DNA of 5,282 nucleotides from Flavobacteriaceae bacterium UBA6231. Its GTDB lineage: Bacteria; Bacteroidota; Bacteroidia; Flavobacteriales; Flavobacteriaceae. Positions 1 to 5,282 of the stretch are shown in pieces. The notes beneath the pieces were generated by a model that did no database searches, was not told the origin of the DNA, and saw nothing but the letters and a program-made list of their open reading frames with translations. The DNA lies in NCBI GenBank assembly GCA_002441545.1, contig DJWL01000041.1, forward strand, positions 26,350 through 31,631, written 5' to 3'. The position numbers and the translations under genes were made by a program. Each line of letters starts with the position of its first letter. Within the stretch, counting starts at the first letter, position 1.

Positions 1-2700
1 GCTTTTGATACCATTTATGCCGAAGGTCAACGTCGTTATATTGAAACCTTTTCTGCGTATGCCAGACAATTTTTAGGTGGTTTAGAGCGACCAGATGTTG
101 ATAAAATTGATGGCCTTTCGCCGGTAATTGCAATTGAACAAAAAACAACCAGCAAATCTCCGCGTTCTACAGTTGGTACCATCACAGAAATATACGATTT
201 CTTACGTTTATTATACGCTCGTGCATCTGATGCTTATAGCTATAATACAGGCGAAAAAATGGTAAGCTATAATGATGCTCAAATTAAAGAGCTTATTATA
301 AGCAATTTTAAGGGCAAACGCATTAACATATTGGCTCCAGTAGTTCGTTCACGAAAAGGACATTACAGAGAATTATTTGAGCAAATTGCCAAACAAGGTT
401 TTGTAAAAGTTAGAACAGATGGAGAAATTCATGACCTAACCAAAGGCATGAAACTTGATCGATACAAAACACATGATATTGAAATAGTTATTGACAGATT
501 AGTTATTGATGACACAACTGAAAATGACAAACGTTTAAATGAGTCTATCAATACAGCCATGTATCATGGTGAAGATGTTTTAATGGTTATAGATCAAGAC
601 TCAAAAGAAACTAGGTATTTTAGTAGAAATTTAATGTGTCCTTCCTCTGGTATTTCTTACCCAAATCCAGAACCAAATAATTTTTCATTCAATTCACCAA
701 AAGGAGCTTGTCCTAATTGTAACGGTATTGGGACCTTACACCAAGTTAATGAAAGAAAAATTATTCCAGACGATTCTTTATCTATTAAAAATGGTGCTTT
801 AGCACCTCATGGACCAGAAAAAAACAGTTGGATATTTAAACAGCTTGAAATCATAGCACAGCGATTTAATTTTAAATTAACCGACTCTTATAAAAGTATT
901 CCACAAGAAGCTAAACACATGATTTTATATGGTGGCAACGAAAAGTTTTCTATTGAAAGCAAAACCTTAGGTGTTACCAGAGATTATAAAATTGATTTTG
1001 AAGGTGTTGCTAATTTTATTGAAAACCAATACAAAACTGCCGAATCTACATCTTTAAAACGATGGGCAAAAGACTATATGGACAAAATTACTTGTCCAGA
1101 ATGTGGAGGCTCCAGATTGAGAAAAGAATCATTATATTTTAAAGTTAATAATAAAAATATAGCCGATTTAGCAAATACAGATATTATTGAGCTCTCAAAT
1201 TGGTTTCACGATTTACATAATCATTTATCTGAAAAACAATTCAAGATTTCAGAAGAAATCATTAAAGAAATTAAGGCCAGATTAAAATTTTTATTAGACG
1301 TTGGATTAGATTATCTAACCTTAAATAGAAGTTCAAAATCATTATCAGGTGGTGAAGCTCAACGCATTCGTTTAGCAACTCAAATTGGCTCACAACTCGT
1401 TGGTGTACTCTATATTTTAGATGAGCCTAGCATTGGATTGCATCAGCGCGATAACGAAAAGCTCATCGATTCACTCATTTCTTTAAGGGATATTGGGAAT
1501 TCAGTCATCGTTGTAGAGCATGATAAAGACATGATTGAACGTGCAGATTATGTTATTGATATTGGTCCGAAAGCAGGAAAACATGGTGGTGAAATTATTA
1601 GCATTGGTACACCCGATGAATTAAAAACACATCACACATTAACAGCCGATTACCTTAACGGAACTAAAAAAATTGAAATCCCAAAAAAGCGCCGAAAAGG
1701 AAATGGAAATACCATCAATCTAAAAGGTTGTACTGGAAATAATCTAAAAAATGTATCTGTATCATTTCCTTTAGGAAAAATGATTGGAGTAACGGGCGTA
1801 TCTGGAAGCGGTAAATCTACTTTAATAAACGAAACCCTTTACCCTATTCTAAATGCTCACTATTTTAATGGCGTAAAAAAACCTATGTCCTATAAAAGTA
1901 TTGACGGTTTAAAGCATATTGATAAAGTTATTGATGTAAACCAGTCACCAATTGGAAGAACACCTAGAAGTAATCCTGTAACTTACACCGGAACCTTTAG
2001 TGAAATAAGAAGTTTGTTTGCTAAAATACCAGAAGCTATGATTCGTGGTTATAAAGCTGGCAGATTTAGTTTTAATGTAGCTGGTGGACGTTGTGAAACC
2101 TGTCAGGGAGGAGGTTTACGAGTCATAGAAATGAATTTTCTTCCAGATGTTTATGTAGAATGTGAAACATGTCAAGGCAAACGATTTAATAGAGAAACCC
2201 TTGAAATTCGTTACAAAGGAAAATCTATAAGCGACGTTTTAGACATGACTATTAGTGATGCCGTTACTTTTTTCGAGCATATTCCTAAAATACATAATAA
2301 GCTAAAAACCATAGAAGATGTAGGTTTAGGATACATTACATTAGGACAACAAAGTACTACCCTTTCTGGCGGTGAAGCACAACGAATCAAATTAGCTACA
2401 GAATTAAGTAAGCGAGATACAGGGAATACCTTTTATATTTTAGATGAGCCTACAACAGGGTTACATTTTGAAGACATACGTGTATTAATGCATGTGTTAA
2501 ATAAATTGGTTGATAAAGGCAATACTGTTTTAATTATTGAACACAATTTAGATGTTATAAAAACCGTTGATCATATCATTGACATTGGATATGAAGGTGG
2601 AAAAGGTGGCGGACAAATTATTGTTGAAGGTACTCCTGAAGAAGTAATTAAACACAAAAAAAGCTATACAGCACAGTTCCTTAAAAAAGAATTAAATTAG
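1..2700 (+). CDS. uvrA: UvrA, excinuclease ABC subunit A (5' end off the window)
   Basis: UvrA is the cytoplasmic dimeric ATPase that finds bulky DNA lesions and loads UvrB in nucleotide excision repair. The frame is open from base 1 and encodes 899 residues, beginning AFDTIYAEGQRRY, the segment that directly follows the first Walker A loop (GxSGSGKSSL) in UvrA proteins. By comparison with E. coli UvrA about 40 residues are missing, so the whole protein is near 940. In window numbering: UvrB-binding region about 87-190 (hence UvrA1 class rather than UvrA2), zinc module 1 at C213/C237/C240, an insertion-domain CPEC pair at C365/C368, first ABC signature LSGGE 448-452 and Walker B YILDEP 471-476, second Walker A 601-607 (SGSGKST), C-terminal zinc module C698/C701/C721/C724, second signature 788-792 and Walker B 812-817. 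Oddity: S216 replaces the second cysteine of zinc module 1. The ATG at 259 is internal, not the start. The next gene follows after 22 bases. Confidence 0.98.
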   Translation, partial: AFDTIYAEGQRRYIETFSAYARQFLGGLERPDVDKIDGLSPVIAIEQKTTSKSPRSTVGTITEIYDFLRLLYARASDAYSYNTGEKMVSYNDAQIKELIISNFKGKRINILAPVVRSRKGHYRELFEQIAKQGFVKVRTDGEIHDLTKGMKLDRYKTHDIEIVIDRLVIDDTTENDKRLNESINTAMYHGEDVLMVIDQDSKETRYFSRNLMCPSSGISYPNPEPNNFSFNSPKGACPNCNGIGTLHQVNERKIIPDDSLSIKNGALAPHGPEKNSWIFKQLEIIAQRFNFKLTDSYKSIPQEAKHMILYGGNEKFSIESKTLGVTRDYKIDFEGVANFIENQYKTAESTSLKRWAKDYMDKITCPECGGSRLRKESLYFKVNNKNIADLANTDIIELSNWFHDLHNHLSEKQFKISEEIIKEIKARLKFLLDVGLDYLTLNRSSKSLSGGEAQRIRLATQIGSQLVGVLYILDEPSIGLHQRDNEKLIDSLISLRDIGNSVIVVEHDKDMIERADYVIDIGPKAGKHGGEIISIGTPDELKTHHTLTADYLNGTKKIEIPKKRRKGNGNTINLKGCTGNNLKNVSVSFPLGKMIGVTGVSGSGKSTLINETLYPILNAHYFNGVKKPMSYKSIDGLKHIDKVIDVNQSPIGRTPRSNPVTYTGTFSEIRSLFAKIPEAMIRGYKAGRFSFNVAGGRCETCQGGGLRVIEMNFLPDVYVECETCQGKRFNRETLEIRYKGKSISDVLDMTISDAVTFFEHIPKIHNKLKTIEDVGLGYITLGQQSTTLSGGEAQRIKLATELSKRDTGNTFYILDEPTTGLHFEDIRVLMHVLNKLVDKGNTVLIIEHNLDVIKTVDHIIDIGYEGGKGGGQIIVEGTPEEVIKHKKSYTAQFLKKELN

Positions 2701-2722
2701 CAAGTTTTAAATATATTTTAGT

Positions 2723-3412
2723 ATGAGACAAGAACTACATCCTAAAGGATGGAATGAAATAAAAACAAACGATTCATGGGCTATTTTCAAAATCATGGGA
2801 GAGTTTGTAAGTGGATTTGAAAAAATGAGTAAAATTGGTCCTTGTGTGTCAATCTTTGGATCTGCAAGAACTAAACCTAATAGCAAGTATTATTTATTAG
2901 CTGAAAAAATAGCAAAGAAAATTGTAGAATCTGGTTATGGTGTAATAACCGGTGGAGGACCAGGTATCATGGAAGCAGGTAATAAAGGAGCTCATTTGGG
3001 TGGTGGAACATCAGTAGGTTTAAATATTGAATTACCCTTTGAACAACATGACAATCCTTATATTGATAGTGATAAAAGTCTTGATTTTGATTATTTCTTT
3101 GTCAGAAAAGTTATGTTTGTTAAATATTCGCAAGGTTTTGTTGTAATGCCAGGAGGTTTCGGAACACTTGATGAATTATTTGAAGCCATCACACTAATTC
3201 AAACTCATAAAATTGAAAAATTCCCCATTATTTTGGTCGGTAAAGAATTTTGGGAGGGTCTTTTCGATTGGATTAAACAAAAACTTTTAAAAGAATTTGG
3301 TAATATAAGTGGGAAAGATTTAGATTTGATCCACTTAGTAGACTCTGAAAATGAAGTGATTGAAATTTTAGATGCCTTTTATAAAGAATCCGATTTCAGT
3401 CCAAATTTTTAG
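2723..3412 (+). CDS. LOG-family (TIGR00730) Rossmann-fold protein, probable nucleoside 5'-monophosphate phosphoribohydrolase
   Basis: This is a complete 229-residue cytoplasmic protein. An N-terminal extension of about 38 residues precedes the Rossmann core, which opens with GPCVSIFGSART (39-50). The nucleotide-binding loop GGGPGIMEA is at 77-85, the conserved R-K pair at 128-129, and the family hallmark PGGFGTLDE at 143-151. R128 and E151 correspond to the residues implicated in catalysis in characterised LOG proteins. Known family activity is release of the base from nucleoside 5'-monophosphates: cytokinin ribotides in plants and actinobacteria, AMP or other NMPs in many bacteria. The substrate here cannot be read from the sequence. 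Older databases call this family 'lysine decarboxylase', which is misleading. The ATG at 2723 is the natural start because homologues begin with the same KGWNEIKTNDSW-like N-terminus. It has no Shine-Dalgarno motif but an A/T-rich leader, as usual in Bacteroidota. The 22-base gap after uvrA, with no terminator seen, suggests co-transcription. Confidence 0.93.
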   Translation: MRQELHPKGWNEIKTNDSWAIFKIMGEFVSGFEKMSKIGPCVSIFGSARTKPNSKYYLLAEKIAKKIVESGYGVITGGGPGIMEAGNKGAHLGGGTSVGLNIELPFEQHDNPYIDSDKSLDFDYFFVRKVMFVKYSQGFVVMPGGFGTLDELFEAITLIQTHKIEKFPIILVGKEFWEGLFDWIKQKLLKEFGNISGKDLDLIHLVDSENEVIEILDAFYKESDFSPNF

Positions 3413-3421
3413 TGTTTATTC

Positions 3422-3440
3422 TTTATAAATGTTTTATAAA
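3422..3440 (+). terminator. All-A/T hairpin after the LOG-family gene, possible weak terminator
   Basis: TTTATAA (3422-3428) and TTATAAA (3434-3440) form a perfect 7-bp stem with a 5-base loop, starting 10 bases after the stop codon. A competing pairing of GTTTAT (3414-3419) with ATAAAC (3436-3441) is also possible. The stem has no G-C pairs and no clean T tract follows, so it is a poor intrinsic terminator. Its position is the main argument, and such hairpins arise easily by chance in DNA this A/T-rich. Confidence 0.25.
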
Positions 3441-3467
3441 CAAATTAAAACAACAATTAAATTTTAC

Positions 3468-3475
3468 TATATTGG
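3468..3475 (+). promoter_or_regulatory. Possible Bacteroidota -7 element (TATATTGG)
   Basis: Bacteroidota housekeeping promoters use TAnnTTTG at about -7 with a TTTG/TTG element near -33. TATATTGG matches five of the six fixed -7 positions and lies about 48 bases before the TTG start at 3523, giving an inferred 5' leader of roughly 40 bases. No convincing -33 TTG lies at the expected distance upstream, so this is only a candidate. It overlaps the palindrome at 3472-3483. Confidence 0.25.
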
Positions 3476-3483
3476 CATGCCAA
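3472..3483. repeat. Perfect 12-bp palindrome TTGGCATGCCAA, possible operator
   Basis: TTGGCATGCCAA is identical to its own reverse complement over 12 bases. It forms the most G/C-rich stretch of an otherwise A/T-rich 110-base spacer. It is uninterrupted, so it is better suited to binding a dimeric protein than to forming an RNA hairpin. It overlaps the candidate -7 element and sits 39 bases before the next start codon, where a repressor could block transcription. No second copy was noticed in the window. The function is inferred from position only. Confidence 0.35.
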
Positions 3484-3506
3484 CCTACCAAAGCTATTAA
3501 CCCTTA

Positions 3507-3521
3507 ATGTTTATTAAATAA
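3507..3521 (+). other. Four-codon mini-ORF just before the TTG start
   Basis: ATG-TTT-ATT-AAA-TAA ends one base before the TTG at 3523, in a different frame. It could place a terminating ribosome at the unusual start codon and help re-initiation, but in A/T-rich DNA such mini-ORFs are common by chance. It carries no recognisable peptide. Confidence 0.15.
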
Positions 3522-3522
3522 A

Positions 3523-5282
3523 TTGAAATTCAAATTATTAAGCTTTTCGCTACTTAGCTTTTTATGCTTAAGTATGTACGGTCAAAATAAAATTGACCTA
3601 AGGGCTGTATTTAATATTGATAAAAAACAAATTGCTATATCTCAAAGCATTGAGTATAAAAATACCTCTAACGATGTGTTGCAGACAATCTATTTAAATG
3701 ATTGGAGCAATAGCTATTCAACAAAAAAAACACCTTTGGCTATTAGAATGGCCGATGAATACAAAAATGAATTTCATCTTGCAAAAAATGAAGACAGAGG
3801 ATATTCTGTCGTTACATCAATAAAGCAAAATCAAGAAGATTTATTTTATGAAACACTTCCCGGCCAATTAGATGTTATTAAAGTAGAGTTAAAAACTCCT
3901 TTACAACCTAATGAGTCATACAAGATCAATCTTTCATATATAGTCCAAATCCCAAATGATAAATTTACAAGTTATGGTATTAGTCCAACTGGTGATATTA
4001 ATTTAAGATTTTGGTACATTACCCCAGCTGTTTATGATGGAGAATGGCAATATTACAGCAATAAAGATTTAGATGATTTATACATCCCTAATGCCGATAT
4101 ATCTTTAGAAATAGTCTGCCCAAAAGAATATACAGTTACTTCAGAATTAAATACAAGTAATACAATTCAAAGCTCTATTAATCAAACCATTACACTAAAA
4201 GGAAACAATAGAGTAAATAATAAATTATTTTTAAGTAAAACTCCAAATTTTAACACTATTGAATCTGATAATTTTTCTATGATTTCTAATATTGATGATG
4301 CCAATTTAGCGGTTATAGATAAAGTTCTAATTACAGAAAAAATAACAAAATTTATTTTTGAAAATCTTGGAGATTATCCTCACGAAAAACTCCTGTTAAC
4401 AAATATTGATTATTTAAAAGACCCTATTTATGGGTTAAATTTTTTACCAAAATTTATACATCCTTACCCTGAAAATTTTCAATATGAATTAAAACTTTTA
4501 AAAGTTGCTCTATATAATTATTTAGAAAATACTCTTTTAGTAAATCCAAGAAAAGAACAATGGCTTCTTGATGGTTTACAAATTTATTTTTTAATGAAGT
4601 ATGTCGAACTAAATTATCCAAACATGAAGTTTTTAGGTAATATAGCTGATGTTTGGGGAATTCGATCATTTCATGCCGCTGATTTAGATTTTAATGACAA
4701 GTACGTTCTTGCATATATGCTCATGGCAAGAACCAATAGAGATCAACCACTTACAATGGCTAAGGATTCTTTGTTAAAGTTCAATAAAAGTATTGCCAAT
4801 AAATACAAAGCTGGTATTGGTTTAAAATACCTTGATGATTTTATTAATTCAAATATTTTAGAAAACACCATAAAATCTTATTTGTCTGAAAATAAAATAA
4901 AAATAACCAAAGCAGAAAGCTTTGAAACCTTTTTAAAAACTAAAACCAATAAAGATTTAGATTGGTTTTTTGATGATTATTTAACAACAAGAAAAAAAAT
5001 AGATTTTAAAATTAAAAAAATTATAAAAGATAAAGATTCTGTTACACTTACAATTAAAAATAAAGTAGATAATAATATGCCAATATCATTATATGCTTTA
5101 AATAATGATGAAATTGTTTCAAAAACATGGATTGAAAACATATCAAAAAGTAAAACCATAACAGTACCAAAAAATGATGCTAATAAATTAGTGCTTAATT
5201 ATGAAAATATAATACCTGAAACTAATTTAAGAGACAATTGGAAATCTTTAAAAGGCTTCTTTTTTAATAACAAACCTTTACA
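3523..5282 (+). CDS. Exported M1-aminopeptidase-like (gluzincin-fold) protein with degenerate active site (3' end off the window)
   Basis: The frame is open from the stop at 3505 to the right edge, giving 586 complete codons. I chose TTG at 3523 because it yields a textbook signal peptide: MKFK, a hydrophobic stretch (residues 5-18), then MYGQ with likely cleavage near residue 20. The first in-frame ATG (3574, residue 18) would delete it. The mature part resembles M1 metallopeptidases: an N-terminal beta domain with a VFNIDKKQIAISQSIEYKN-type start (28-46), a GDYPHEKLLL segment before the catalytic region, then WLLDGLQIY (347-355) at the place of M1 WLNEGFA. Using M1 spacing, the HExxH positions read K327-V-A-L-Y331 and the third zinc ligand is D350. 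The GxMEN exopeptidase loop appears as GLNFL (304-308). A YKAG at 428-431 may retain the M1 tyrosine. It is therefore probably a non-catalytic relative acting in the periplasm or at the outer membrane. As I recall, flavobacterial homologues are longer, with a C-terminal part that may be a beta barrel, but that part is not visible here. Codon use is very A/T-rich; 4981-5040 has only 7 G/C and includes an A8 run, with the frame intact. Confidence 0.85.
   Translation, partial: MKFKLLSFSLLSFLCLSMYGQNKIDLRAVFNIDKKQIAISQSIEYKNTSNDVLQTIYLNDWSNSYSTKKTPLAIRMADEYKNEFHLAKNEDRGYSVVTSIKQNQEDLFYETLPGQLDVIKVELKTPLQPNESYKINLSYIVQIPNDKFTSYGISPTGDINLRFWYITPAVYDGEWQYYSNKDLDDLYIPNADISLEIVCPKEYTVTSELNTSNTIQSSINQTITLKGNNRVNNKLFLSKTPNFNTIESDNFSMISNIDDANLAVIDKVLITEKITKFIFENLGDYPHEKLLLTNIDYLKDPIYGLNFLPKFIHPYPENFQYELKLLKVALYNYLENTLLVNPRKEQWLLDGLQIYFLMKYVELNYPNMKFLGNIADVWGIRSFHAADLDFNDKYVLAYMLMARTNRDQPLTMAKDSLLKFNKSIANKYKAGIGLKYLDDFINSNILENTIKSYLSENKIKITKAESFETFLKTKTNKDLDWFFDDYLTTRKKIDFKIKKIIKDKDSVTLTIKNKVDNNMPISLYALNNDEIVSKTWIENISKSKTITVPKNDANKLVLNYENIIPETNLRDNWKSLKGFFFNNKPL

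Noticed and set aside
259..261. ATG as start of uvrA
   Set aside because: The frame is open back to base 1 and the upstream 86 residues are conserved UvrA sequence, so this Met is internal.
2723..3412. Annotation as lysine decarboxylase
   Set aside because: The PGGxGTxxE motif defines the LOG phosphoribohydrolase family. The lysine decarboxylase label is a historical misannotation, and no PLP-binding features are present.
3523..3600. Lipoprotein signal (Cys at residue 15)
   Set aside because: The residues before the Cys are S-F-L, which does not fit the lipobox L-[AS]-[GA]-C. A signal peptidase I type signal ending near MYGQ fits better.
4454..4669. Minus-strand open frame of 71 codons
   Set aside because: It lies entirely antisense to the M1-like gene, whose frame is continuous and family-recognisable. 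The antisense product has no known motif.
4981..5040. Extremely A-rich segment with an A8 run as a sign of transfer or frameshift
   Set aside because: The reading frame continues with plausible protein on both sides. The bias fits Lys/Ile-rich sequence in a low-GC genome.
4977..5159. Minus-strand open frame of 60 codons that looks like a hydrophobic, membrane-type peptide
   Set aside because: The hydrophobicity comes from reading Lys/Asn/Ile-rich A-rich codons of the M1-like gene in reverse, giving Phe and Leu. It is an antisense shadow in a very A/T-rich stretch.
1..5282. Mobile element, defence system, CRISPR or other new multi-gene system
   Set aside because: I saw no transposase, integrase, tRNA, direct-repeat array or terminal inverted repeats. 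The gene content reads as an ordinary chromosomal region.

Overview
The window looks like chromosomal DNA from a member of the Bacteroidota, most likely class Flavobacteriia. The evidence is strong A/T bias (intergenic DNA and wobble positions are mostly A or T), the absence of Shine-Dalgarno sequences before the starts, a Bacteroidota-style zinc module in UvrA, and three protein sequences that read like flavobacterial family members. All genes are on the + strand and no mobile element, RNA gene or CRISPR array is visible.

Layout: (1) 1-2700 is the 3' part of uvrA, the damage-recognition ATPase of nucleotide excision repair. About 40 N-terminal residues, including the first Walker A loop, lie off the left edge. 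(2) After a 22-base gap, 2723-3412 encodes a complete LOG-family (TIGR00730) Rossmann-fold protein, probably a nucleoside 5'-monophosphate phosphoribohydrolase. It is probably co-transcribed with uvrA. (3) 3413-3522 is a 110-base A/T-rich spacer with an all-A/T hairpin, a weak Bacteroidota -7-like box and a perfect 12-bp palindrome. (4) From 3523 to the right edge runs a large open frame that is absent from ATG-based, stop-terminated ORF calling, because it starts at TTG and has no stop in the window. It encodes an exported protein with the M1 (gluzincin) aminopeptidase architecture. The zinc-binding HExxH site appears to be lost, so it is probably a pseudo-peptidase.

The first two genes form a plausible housekeeping unit (DNA repair plus nucleotide metabolism). 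The third has its own upstream region and acts outside the cytoplasm, so it is probably a separate transcription unit. No clearly new system is present. The points most worth a second look are the degenerate M1-like exported protein with its TTG start, and the palindrome in its upstream region.
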